From Thermoplasmata archaeon (lineage in GTDB: Archaea > Thermoplasmatota > Thermoplasmata > Thermoplasmatales > Thermoplasmataceae), in NCBI GenBank assembly GCA_021835185.1, contig JAKBQO010000010.1:1-21910 (forward strand): DNA of 21,910 nt. The letters are read 5' to 3'. The notes below the pieces were generated by a model. That model did not search any database and was not told where the DNA came from. It saw only the letters and a list, made by a program, of their open reading frames with translations. The translations under genes were made by a program, and so were the position numbers. Positions 1-7,607 of this stretch are shown in pieces (position 1 is the stretch's first letter; every line of letters begins with the position of its first letter).

Positions 1-1180
1 GTACCTGCGATACTTTCCCTCCGTCTATAAACAGGACAGTGTCCACCACCTGGGGGATTAATCCGAGTTCTATTCTGCCTACAAATCTCTGGATAGCGTC
101 CACAGCTCTGGTAGAATGCACAACACCAACCATGCCAACACCGGCAAGCCTGAGGTCTGAATAAACCTTGAAATCTGAAGTGACACGCATTTCATCAAAT
201 ACGGTATAGTCCTCCCTGACAAGAAGAAGTATATCTCCGGTTTTTTCCATATCGCCTTCCAGCGTTGTATACTGTGTTATGCTATCATTTACCTGCAAAT
301 CCCTTGGTTTTTCCATGGTTTTGACAATTTTGTTCTGGGAGGCATAATATTCTGCCAGTGCTGTAACAAATGTACTTTTCCCGGCTCCTGGTGAACCTGC
401 AACCAGTATTCCATATGCCTTGTTTTGAAGCCTGTCCATCACTCTTTTATCAAGTTTATAATCCTCTATGGAGGTTTTTACAACAGGCCTTACTGCTGTA
501 ATCTCCATTATATCTGAGAACGGTGGCCTTGTTATGACAATACGGAGATTCTTCAGCTGGATAACTGTTGCTCCGAACATATCCATTTCTATAAAGGACT
601 GGTCTTCAAATTTGCCTCTCTGGACAATGTTATATGCTATTCTTTCAAGTTCATCGTTTGATACTACATAGTCCAGTTCTTTTAATACCACTTCTCCAGG
701 CTTGCCTGTTTTTATAAGTGGCTTCATCCCGGCTTTTAAATGGACCGATGATGTGTATTCATCAAAAAATTCCTGGATGTCCCTTGCATCTTTCTCCTCG
801 CCTTTAATATAAATAACATTTATTCCCTTTATAGATGCTATAATGCTCTGTATGTGGTCTCCAGTTACAAGTGTAGCTGCATTGTCCAGTGCTATATTTC
901 TAATTATATTGTCAATTTCGCCACTATGGGCATTTTTTATCTGCCATTCCATGGGGCGGTTTCCCATGATATCTATGTAAATTTTGCCTGAATCTGATAA
1001 TTCCCTTAATTTCTTAAGCTCTTCAAGGGCTGTGAAGCCTATTGACCTCCCCTCATTTGCCTGGTGCTCTATTTCAGCTATCATAGCCTCTGCAAGTATA
1101 ACCCTTACATCGTTCTTTCCTGCTACATATTCCCTGAATTTTCCGCTTACTATTACTGATGTATCCGGTACGTAATCCAC
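1..1180 (-). CDS. PIN-domain / PilT-like ATPase (COG1855 type), 3' end cut by window
   Basis: Predicted cytoplasmic protein joining an N-terminal PIN ribonuclease-like domain to a RecA/PilT-type ATPase. Reading the minus strand from a GTG at 1180 gives an open frame of 393 codons that runs off the window. Residues 4-13 read VPDTSVIVSG, the classical PIN start; the four expected acidic residues can be placed at D6, E36, D90 and D108 (LVTGDH). Walker A is GSPGAGKST at residues 262-270, followed by an EDYTVFDEMRV segment resembling Walker B and then a VGVVHSTRAVDAI segment typical of secretion-type ATPases. Family members usually continue into a C-terminal KH domain, which would lie outside the window. 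The start is chosen because PIN begins immediately and a TATA-like box sits about 25 nt upstream. Family role is unknown; RNA processing is a guess from the PIN and KH domains. Confidence 0.88.
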   Translation of the reverse strand, partial: MDYVPDTSVIVSGKFREYVAGKNDVRVILAEAMIAEIEHQANEGRSIGFTALEELKKLRELSDSGKIYIDIMGNRPMEWQIKNAHSGEIDNIIRNIALDNAATLVTGDHIQSIIASIKGINVIYIKGEEKDARDIQEFFDEYTSSVHLKAGMKPLIKTGKPGEVVLKELDYVVSNDELERIAYNIVQRGKFEDQSFIEMDMFGATVIQLKNLRIVITRPPFSDIMEITAVRPVVKTSIEDYKLDKRVMDRLQNKAYGILVAGSPGAGKSTFVTALAEYYASQNKIVKTMEKPRDLQVNDSITQYTTLEGDMEKTGDILLLVREDYTVFDEMRVTSDFKVYSDLRLAGVGMVGVVHSTRAVDAIQRFVGRIELGLIPQVVDTVLFIDGGKVSQV

Positions 1181-1200
1181 ATTAGATAATGTTATATTAT

Positions 1201-1210
1201 TATTTAAATA
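1201..1210 (-). promoter_or_regulatory. TATA-like box for the PIN/ATPase gene
   Basis: TATTTAAATA, self-complementary, centred about 25 nt upstream of the GTG at 1180. The spacing implies a leaderless transcript. It shares the 145-nt divergent spacer with the pheS promoter. Confidence 0.5.
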
Positions 1211-1289
1211 ATTTCAAATTGACTGAAAATACGAAATACACGGGATTTTTTACCGGATTATACGCTTTGTTCCGGAAATAGCCATGTTC

Positions 1290-1303
1290 AAAAATTATTT
1301 AAT
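1290..1303 (+). promoter_or_regulatory. TATA-like box for pheS
   Basis: AAAAATTATTTAAT preceded by a short A-rich stretch, centred about 28 nt before the ATG at 1326. No Shine-Dalgarno sequence precedes the ATG, so a leaderless mRNA is likely. Confidence 0.5.
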
Positions 1304-1325
1304 CCACCTAACTATTTAAGACGTA

Positions 1326-2783
1326 ATGGAAAAGAATGAGATAAGCCCGAATGAATATAAAGTTTTGAATTTCATAAAAAACCGCAGTGATGTGCCTGAA
1401 GAGGATATAGATGTTGATACTGACAGGCGCATTGTTTCAAGTTCTATCTCATATCTGGAATTTAAAAATTTAATCAATGTAAACAAAGTGACAGAGGAAT
1501 CTGTTTCTATCACAGAGGAGGGAAAAAAATACATTGAGAATGGATTCCCTGAAGAGAAATTGTACAATTTCCTGGCTAAGCATGAAAAGTGCTCCATGAA
1601 AGAGGTAGTAGATTACATGGGCAGTGACTATAAAATTGCCATTGCAAACACTGCAAAACTCGGAATAAAACCGGCAAATGGCGAGATGGCATTGCACGGT
1701 GAAAAACTTGATGATATTTTCAGGAATAAAAGAATGGAATTGTCTGGCATCAGCAATGGGAAAATTCCGGATAAAGTCACCCTGGATGAGTTTTTACACA
1801 GAGGGCTTGCAGCAAAACGGAAATACACAAAGAGGATAATTAATATAAATGAAAGTGGGAAAGAAGCGCTGGAAAGCTATGGAAAAGATGATTATTTTGA
1901 AATGCTTACACCCTCATTGATTGCCTCTGGAAAATGGAGAGATGCAAAATTCCGCCCATATGACCTGAATTCCAGGGTAGAACCTTTAAATGGAGCCGGC
2001 CTGCATCCACTTACGTATTTAATTGAGAAGGTAAGGAAAATTTTTCTGGAGATGGGGTTCACAGAAATGCACGGCCATTTCATCGAATACACTGGATGGA
2101 ATATGGATATGTTATTTATACCGCAGGACCATCCAGCAAGGGACCTTCAGGACACATATTATGTAGAATCAAAAAACCCGGTGGAATTTGAAAATCCAGA
2201 AATTCTTGATAAGGTTAAGAGGGTGCACGAACACGGATATGGGAAATATAGCGGATGGAATTATAAATGGTCTGAGGATGAAGCAAAGAAGTTAATTCTG
2301 AGGACACACACAACTGTCAATACAATAAGATACCTGTATAACCACAGGGATAAGCCACAGTATATATTCTCAATAGAAAAGGTATTCAGGCATGAGAGTG
2401 TGGACTGGAAACACCTTTCCGAGCTTTACCAGATTGAGGGAGCAGTATATGGCAGCGACGTAAACCTTTCAACCTTGAAGTGGCTTCTCACGGAATTTTA
2501 TTCAAGATTAGGATTCAAAAATATAAGGCTTATACCATCTTATTATCCCTACACAGAGCCAAGCATGGATGTAGCAGTTGACATAAATGGAAAGGAAGTG
2601 GAACTGGGCGGCTCCGGAATATTCAGGCCTGAGGTTACAAAACCTATGGAGCTCAAGGAACCGGTTCTGGCATTCGGGCTTGGTCTTGAGAGGCTTGCCA
2701 TGCTGTATTATAATTTTAACGATATAAGGGAAATATACAATAGCGATCTTGACTGGTTAAAAAATTATAAAATTAAATTTTAA
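1326..2783 (+). CDS. pheS: Phenylalanyl-tRNA synthetase alpha subunit
   Basis: Catalytic alpha subunit of the cytoplasmic (alpha-beta)2 PheRS that charges tRNA-Phe. The 485-residue length is that of archaeal/eukaryotic alpha subunits, longer than bacterial ones because of N-terminal winged-helix domains (about residues 1-190 here, with two repeated helix-turn-helix-like segments). Class II motifs follow: motif 1 around LHPLTYLIEKVRKIF, motif 2 with FRHESVD near residue 354, and motif 3 GLGLERLAM near residue 451. The last codons form part of a 24-nt repeat that recurs 60 nt downstream. The beta subunit gene (pheT) is not next to it: the next gene is a convergent transporter, so pheT must lie elsewhere. 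Identification is firm. Confidence 0.97.
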   Translation: MEKNEISPNEYKVLNFIKNRSDVPEEDIDVDTDRRIVSSSISYLEFKNLINVNKVTEESVSITEEGKKYIENGFPEEKLYNFLAKHEKCSMKEVVDYMGSDYKIAIANTAKLGIKPANGEMALHGEKLDDIFRNKRMELSGISNGKIPDKVTLDEFLHRGLAAKRKYTKRIININESGKEALESYGKDDYFEMLTPSLIASGKWRDAKFRPYDLNSRVEPLNGAGLHPLTYLIEKVRKIFLEMGFTEMHGHFIEYTGWNMDMLFIPQDHPARDLQDTYYVESKNPVEFENPEILDKVKRVHEHGYGKYSGWNYKWSEDEAKKLILRTHTTVNTIRYLYNHRDKPQYIFSIEKVFRHESVDWKHLSELYQIEGAVYGSDVNLSTLKWLLTEFYSRLGFKNIRLIPSYYPYTEPSMDVAVDINGKEVELGGSGIFRPEVTKPMELKEPVLAFGLGLERLAMLYYNFNDIREIYNSDLDWLKNYKIKF

Positions 2784-2859
2784 ACTGGCATTACAATTAA
2801 AGTTAGCCTTTAAAGGCTAAAAAATTATAAAATTAAATTTTTAAATACCTGATGCCAGT
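2758..2859. repeat. Structured convergent spacer: direct repeat, palindrome and outer inverted repeat
   Basis: A 24-nt A/T-rich unit at 2758-2781 (spanning the pheS stop) is repeated exactly at 2818-2841 (reaching the stop of the opposite-strand transporter). Between the copies is a perfect 18-nt palindrome, TTAGCCTTTAAAGGCTAA, at 2803-2820. An 8-nt inverted repeat ACTGGCAT / ATGCCAGT (2784-2791 and 2852-2859) encloses the palindrome and the second copy. It lies exactly between two convergent genes and could act as a bidirectional terminator or mRNA end structure. The repeats are directly visible; the role is inferred. Confidence 0.6.
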
Positions 2860-4076
2860 TCTTCCTGCTTCTTTTTTGATGGTAGCAAGGGAAGCATAAT
2901 TATAGAAATCACCGAGAATATTAGCATTACAACCAGCGATGTGTAAAGTGCCACATGGACATATAGCAGTATTGTTACTATTGCAATGCCTATAGCTCCC
3001 CCAACTATATTGCCGAAACTCCATACAAGTGCGTTGGATCTGGTGGAAAATTTCTGGGGTATTGTCTGTGCAACATATCCCAGCAATACGGGAAAACTGG
3101 TGAATGCAAATGTTGCGTAAAGCAGGTAAATAACAGTTACAAGGTATACATTATCGGTTAAAAGCATTAAGCCGAAGAATACTGTTGAAGCAATTGTTGT
3201 AACTGCAATAGTGAACTTTCCACCGTGGTCTTTCACAACCCTTCCGAAATAGGGCTGCCCGACCACAGCGCCCAGGAAACTTATGGTTAATAAATCTCCC
3301 ATAATAACCTTTGAATGGAATATATTATCAAAATAATCCGGTGTAAACGTTACGGTGCCCATAAGGAAGAATGACCTTATAAATACAATTGCTGTGAGTA
3401 TATACAGAAATTTGCCGTATTTCTTATATTCGCTCTCCGATGCTTTGCTTTCTTCTGTATTTTTTGCATGCTTTTTGGTATCGATTTTAATATATTTGCT
3501 CCTCTTGAAGAATGAGAGCCCCCCAAGAATTATAACAGCCGCTATGGTTGTATATGCAGCTACAGCTACCAAACCATAGAATTTTCCGAAGAATACTATT
3601 GCGTATACAAGCACCGAAGGTATCAGGGCACGCCCCAGGCTGCCGAATGAACCATTAATTCCCATAGCAGTTGATGAATCCTTTTTTCCATATGTGAATG
3701 CCAGTATAGAAGCGCCGATAGGATGGTAGAAAGCCTGGCCTATTCCCAGGATTACAGCTGCTACAAGTATTATATAATTGACATATGCCGTAAATACAAA
3801 TGCCAGCCCGAAGAAGATAGCGGATATTGCTTCAAGCAAAATACCCAGAAATATAAGTGCCCCATCCCTGTCAATTCTGTCCGCAAGTTTTCCTATGGAT
3901 GGCCCGAGAAGCCCGGAAAGCAGATTGTATATAATTGCCATGACTCCAAGAAATGCAATGCTTACATGCGGGATAACTTTGTAATATGCTATTAAAGTGG
4001 GAAATAAAAGGAAGTTTCCATCGTTTGCAAAATGTCCCAATGATGTAAAAATGAGGGATTTCCCCTGGTCTTTCAT
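2841..4076 (-). CDS. Major facilitator superfamily transporter
   Basis: Integral membrane carrier of 411 residues with about 12 predicted hydrophobic segments in two halves separated by a charged loop near residues 195-220 (rich in K, E and S). The loop between helices 2 and 3 has the MFS signature form GKLADRIDRDGAL. The segment GQAFYHPIGASILAF near residues 113-127 and the following MGINGSFGSLG resemble the fosmidomycin-resistance (Fsr)-like branch, but the substrate cannot be told from sequence. The gene has its own TATA-like box about 27 nt before the ATG. Nothing in the neighbours (pheS convergent, polB upstream) indicates what it carries. An efflux or organic-ion role is only a possibility. 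Confidence 0.85.
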   Translation of the reverse strand: MKDQGKSLIFTSLGHFANDGNFLLFPTLIAYYKVIPHVSIAFLGVMAIIYNLLSGLLGPSIGKLADRIDRDGALIFLGILLEAISAIFFGLAFVFTAYVNYIILVAAVILGIGQAFYHPIGASILAFTYGKKDSSTAMGINGSFGSLGRALIPSVLVYAIVFFGKFYGLVAVAAYTTIAAVIILGGLSFFKRSKYIKIDTKKHAKNTEESKASESEYKKYGKFLYILTAIVFIRSFFLMGTVTFTPDYFDNIFHSKVIMGDLLTISFLGAVVGQPYFGRVVKDHGGKFTIAVTTIASTVFFGLMLLTDNVYLVTVIYLLYATFAFTSFPVLLGYVAQTIPQKFSTRSNALVWSFGNIVGGAIGIAIVTILLYVHVALYTSLVVMLIFSVISIIMLPLLPSKKKQEELASGI

Positions 4077-4096
4077 TTTTATATAAGTGCAAAAAG

Positions 4097-4110
4097 CTAT
4101 TTATATTTTT
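4097..4110 (-). promoter_or_regulatory. TATA-like box for the MFS transporter
   Basis: On the minus strand this reads AAAAATATAAATAG, centred about 27 nt upstream of the ATG at 4076. It lies in the short 55-nt gap after the polB stop, which suggests the transporter is transcribed independently. Confidence 0.45.
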
Positions 4111-4131
4111 ACTAAATTGTTTATTAATAAA

Positions 4132-6465
4132 TTATTTGAAAAAATCTTCTATATCTCTCTTTTTAGGTTTTTCTTCAAATGCGTCTGTAATTTTACTCTG
4201 GGGATTTTTGAAAACAGCTATTTCCTTGTCCAGGCTTTCCAGAACCCTGTTAAGGGTTTCCTGCAGCCTTTTTGAATAATATACATAATCAGGGGTGTGC
4301 GTGAACTTTCTGCCATCTATAAATGGCTCCACAGCCTGTGGAGTTTTTCCAGCATCAGTAACTATCCATGAAACTTTCATTCCAGGAATAAACGTTTCCC
4401 CTGCATCTATAAGCTTTTTGGCCGCATTTACATTTGCCATTGAACCTGCATTTTTATAGGTTGAAAAATTTTTCACGCTTCTTGATATAACAAGTTTGGC
4501 TGTGTCTATTTTTCCCGTGGCAACTTCTTTAACCAGGTCTTCAGCGTATTGTTTAGCACCCTCAACATCCCTTGACAGGATAAGGTCAAACACCGTGGAG
4601 AGTGCTTCGCTCTGCAGGTCGAATGAGTCGGTTCTCCGGGTTTCATAGCCTCTCACCAGGATTTCACCCGCTGATGATGGAGGATAAACTATTTTCCCGG
4701 CGTACCGTTTCTTGGCTCCATGTGAAAATAATGGATCCATTATCTTTTCAAATTCCAGTACAAGATTCTCCTTTCTGGATATGTCTGAACTTAGCCTATT
4801 TCCGTATTCTATAGCTTCATCAAGTGTTTTCTTGCCTGATTCGATGAATATGGAATCGGTATCTCCATAGATTACCTTATTCCCTGATTTATCGAGATCT
4901 GCAATTATAGATGTAATAGTATTTCTTGCATAGGCTGTAATGGCACTGCTGATTTCCCGGTTAGTGAACCTGTAAAATGATGTTCCCAGGACACCGTAGA
5001 AGGTATTCATCAGAACTTTGATGGCTGCCTGCAATCCATCGAGGTAATCGTGATTTGATTTATCCTCTTTCATCTGCTTCTTAACTTCATCACGGTTTTT
5101 CATAAGCTGCTCGAGCAGATCGGGTATAATGCCCTTTTTTACTCCCGGATCAAGAAATCTCGCACCGTTGGGAGCTACAATAGTGCCTTCCGGGCTAAGT
5201 GTTGTAAAGCATATATTATATTTTATAATCATAGATGGGTACATGCTTTTGAAATCAAGTACAACTATCATATCATACAATCCAGGGTCCATGGTATGCA
5301 CGTATCCTCCTGCATAGGTATCATTTGAGAATTTGCTCGAACTCATGGGAACGCCGATATTTTCCCTGTCAGCCCGTCTGATCAGCAAAGAATCCACATA
5401 TGTGCTCGTTCCGCCATTTGTAACATCGTCCAGGGGAAGCATGGATACTGTGGAAAGATAGAGATTTCTATCCAGTATCCTTATTTTCCGGTATATTAAA
5501 AGGGCAAGCCTCGCATCCTTTATGCAGTACTTAATTACATCATCCCTCCTGTTCTTCCACTCGTTCTCTATATCCAGCCTGTTAACATCTTCCTTTCCCT
5601 CATTGAGAAGCATGTTTGAGACGTAATTCAGGGTTTCATGCTTTGGATGCAATACTTTTCTGACTTCCCACCATGTATCATCTATAACCCTTCCATGAAG
5701 CCTCCAGTACTGGTCCATAATCCTTCTGGGGGAGATGTAATCCCGGCCTATGCTGAACCGGACCTTATTAAACTTCATCCGTTCCTCCAGCAGTGGCATG
5801 TCATAGCCATCTATATTATAGCCTGTAATTATATCAGGGTCTTCCCTCTGTACCAGTTTATTAAAATCTTCAAGTATCTCCGGTTCAGTACCGGTGAGTG
5901 CCCCCTCTGTAATTTCTCCATTGAAAAATACAGAGTATCCAATAACAAAGATTTCCCTGGTGGATATGGAATTTTCAATATCAAATGAAAATATCTTAAG
6001 TTGAGGGTTGAAATCATCTGTTTTCTTAACAGTGTTGATTTTTATAACCAGATCTGTAGTATAATTACCCTTTTCACCTTCTGCAGGTTCACCTTCTATT
6101 TCAACAGTAGAACCTAAATCAAAATCGTATATGAATCTGTGATGGAAAGGTATATCTGCTGCAAGGGCCTGGCACTGGCATATTTTTCTCAGTTCAGGCA
6201 CCTTCCAGGGAGACTTTATATAAATCCTCTTAACATTTACATCTTTCCCCTCAAGAAACAATTTTTTATCTTCCATTTTGATAAATTCTGGATTATTTTT
6301 AATTTCAGTTATGCATTTTTCATCCGGCTCAACATAGTCAAAATATGGTTTAAAGCCATAATAAAGGGCTGTAATGGATTTATTATCCTCTGTACGCCCG
6401 TACAATTCTACCGTTACATCGCTCTGCCTGTATGAGGCGGCAACGATTCTCATTTTAACATTCAT
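4132..6465 (-). CDS. polB: Family B DNA polymerase with 3'-5' exonuclease
   Basis: Replicative or repair DNA polymerase of 777 residues, typical for archaeal PolB. Exonuclease motifs are intact: Exo I FDIE at 161-164, Exo II YNIDGYD at 216-222 and Exo III YCIKDA at 313-318. Polymerase motif A is DFKSMYPS at 404-411, motif B KVLMNTFYG around 483-491, and motif C YGDTDS at 533-538 with both catalytic Asp residues. The C-terminus ends RDIEDFFK, which fits a PIP box (hydrophobic residue, two spacers, FF) except that K replaces the usual Gln, so PCNA binding is likely. A second Met at residue 5 could be the start, but the TATA-like box about 27 nt before 6465 supports the longer form. Confidence 0.97.
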   Translation of the reverse strand: MNVKMRIVAASYRQSDVTVELYGRTEDNKSITALYYGFKPYFDYVEPDEKCITEIKNNPEFIKMEDKKLFLEGKDVNVKRIYIKSPWKVPELRKICQCQALAADIPFHHRFIYDFDLGSTVEIEGEPAEGEKGNYTTDLVIKINTVKKTDDFNPQLKIFSFDIENSISTREIFVIGYSVFFNGEITEGALTGTEPEILEDFNKLVQREDPDIITGYNIDGYDMPLLEERMKFNKVRFSIGRDYISPRRIMDQYWRLHGRVIDDTWWEVRKVLHPKHETLNYVSNMLLNEGKEDVNRLDIENEWKNRRDDVIKYCIKDARLALLIYRKIRILDRNLYLSTVSMLPLDDVTNGGTSTYVDSLLIRRADRENIGVPMSSSKFSNDTYAGGYVHTMDPGLYDMIVVLDFKSMYPSMIIKYNICFTTLSPEGTIVAPNGARFLDPGVKKGIIPDLLEQLMKNRDEVKKQMKEDKSNHDYLDGLQAAIKVLMNTFYGVLGTSFYRFTNREISSAITAYARNTITSIIADLDKSGNKVIYGDTDSIFIESGKKTLDEAIEYGNRLSSDISRKENLVLEFEKIMDPLFSHGAKKRYAGKIVYPPSSAGEILVRGYETRRTDSFDLQSEALSTVFDLILSRDVEGAKQYAEDLVKEVATGKIDTAKLVISRSVKNFSTYKNAGSMANVNAAKKLIDAGETFIPGMKVSWIVTDAGKTPQAVEPFIDGRKFTHTPDYVYYSKRLQETLNRVLESLDKEIAVFKNPQSKITDAFEEKPKKRDIEDFFK

Positions 6466-6486
6466 CTATGTGTAGTATTTTAAATC

Positions 6487-6497
6487 AATATATATTT
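6487..6497 (-). promoter_or_regulatory. TATA-like box for polB
   Basis: AATATATATTT (read on either strand as an AT-rich TATA element) centred about 27 nt upstream of the ATG at 6465, implying a leaderless polB transcript. Confidence 0.45.
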
Positions 6498-6540
6498 TTG
6501 TCCTATAATGAAGTATCATAACAACAGTGCCATGAATAAA

Positions 6541-6552
6541 AACAGGCCTGTT
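6541..6552. repeat. 12-nt perfect palindrome after nadM
   Basis: AACAGGCCTGTT, just beyond the nadM stop (6555-6557) and upstream of the polB promoter. It has no loop, so it is a weak hairpin. It could be a short terminator stem or a dimer binding site, or coincidence. Confidence 0.35.
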
Positions 6553-6554
6553 GA

Positions 6555-7073
6555 TTATATCGGGTCTTCGTCTGTTTTTGACAGATCACTGATCCTGTTT
6601 ATGCCATCCAGGTCTTTCATTATATTATAAACTGTGTCAGGAACGTCTGATCTCCAGTCTTCTCCCTTGAGTATTTTTTGCCTTATTCTTGTTCCAGACC
6701 ATGAATTGCGGTTTATCATGGGTAGTGAAAGGACTTCATATTGTTTTTCATAGAATAATCTCCTTACAAGGGGATTGTTGGTGTACACACGGTGAAATGG
6801 CGGTGTAAGGGATTCTACATGGGCAACCCACATTGGATTTGAGTTGACATCCTCGATAGGCACTATATAATAATTTGATATTCCATTATTTTCCAGTGTG
6901 TTCAGAATCATGAGATAACGTTCTCCAGCCGTAAAGGGATTCATGATTGTGTGGGATAACTGTGCACTCCCGATACCTATAACTACATATTCATTGTGCT
7001 CCAGTATATGTTTTATTATAGCCAGATGACCGTTATGGAAAGGTTGGAACCTTCCTATTATAAAGGCTTTCAT
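6555..7073 (-). CDS. nadM: Nicotinamide-nucleotide adenylyltransferase
   Basis: Transfers AMP from ATP to nicotinamide mononucleotide to form NAD in the cytoplasm. The 172-residue product has the archaeal NadM length and the nucleotidyltransferase HxGH signature GRFQPFHNGH at residues 7-16. The second ATP-binding motif is WSGTRIR at 125-131, close to the (I/Y)S(S/G)TxIR form of the family. The internal segment HTIMNPFTAGER at 41-52 is typical of archaeal enzymes. The gene has its own TATA-like box 20-37 nt upstream and no evident partner gene; the next gene upstream on the strand (dCTP-deaminase family) is 90 nt away. Identification is firm. Confidence 0.95.
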   Translation of the reverse strand: MKAFIIGRFQPFHNGHLAIIKHILEHNEYVVIGIGSAQLSHTIMNPFTAGERYLMILNTLENNGISNYYIVPIEDVNSNPMWVAHVESLTPPFHRVYTNNPLVRRLFYEKQYEVLSLPMINRNSWSGTRIRQKILKGEDWRSDVPDTVYNIMKDLDGINRISDLSKTDEDPI

Positions 7074-7093
7074 TTAACCTGAATATGCATATT

Positions 7094-7110
7094 GTAAATA
7101 AATTTTTATA
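7094..7110 (-). promoter_or_regulatory. TATA-like box for nadM
   Basis: An AT-only stretch, TATAAAAATTTATTTAC on the minus strand, with its centre about 27 nt upstream of the ATG at 7073. Confidence 0.4.
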
Positions 7111-7163
7111 AGAAGGGAAAATTATAGATTCTTTATAGAAAGATACTGGGACAAATATAAATT

Positions 7164-7607
7164 TTAGTCTTCCGGTGATTTAACATTAATTCCTTCGCTG
7201 TTCTGATAGTTGCCTGACCTTCCTGGATAATTTTTCTCCGGAGTTTTTATTTCATAGAATACTATTTGAACAAATTTCATGCCCCTTTTAATCCGGAATT
7301 CTTCACCGAAATTGTAAAATGCCATTGTAAGGTTGCCGATAAATCCAGCATCAACAAATCCGAATGATGCAAACACACCTCTCCTTGCATATTTCGATTT
7401 TATGTGCAATGAAGCCACAATGTTATCAGGCATGTTGAATTTTTCAAGGCTTGAAATGAAAAACAATGAGTTGGTTTTTATAATATCTAATTCATGGTCT
7501 CCAATACGGATGTCATAGCCGTTTGGTGTAAGTGAATCCCTGCTGTAATTTTCAGAGATTATTCTTCCTGCAGCTACATTGTATTCTATCTCCCGATCAT
7601 TTAACAT
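7164..7607 (-). CDS. dcd: dCTP deaminase / dUTPase family protein with altered active site
   Basis: Member of the trimeric dCTP deaminase/dUTPase fold, acting on pyrimidine deoxynucleotides. At 147 residues it is shorter than the usual 170-200, mainly through a compact middle. Recognisable parts are TPNGYDIRIG (27-36), the KSKYARRG segment (70-77, family RSSLARLG, with the conserved S71 and R75 kept), FVDAGFIGNLTMAFYN (84-99), and the C-terminal GNYQNSEG lid. In E. coli Dcd the last core motif reads VLEFYN, with the catalytic Glu138; here the aligned residue is A96. Deamination therefore looks impaired, and a dUTPase-only or other nucleotide role is plausible. The start overlaps the upstream NCS1 permease gene by 11 nt, so the two are co-transcribed. 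Confidence 0.82.
   Translation of the reverse strand: MLNDREIEYNVAAGRIISENYSRDSLTPNGYDIRIGDHELDIIKTNSLFFISSLEKFNMPDNIVASLHIKSKYARRGVFASFGFVDAGFIGNLTMAFYNFGEEFRIKRGMKFVQIVFYEIKTPEKNYPGRSGNYQNSEGINVKSPED

Noticed and set aside
7333..7518. Plus-strand frame inside the dCTP-deaminase-like gene
   Set aside because: Antisense shadow of a recognisable coding sequence, no family features.
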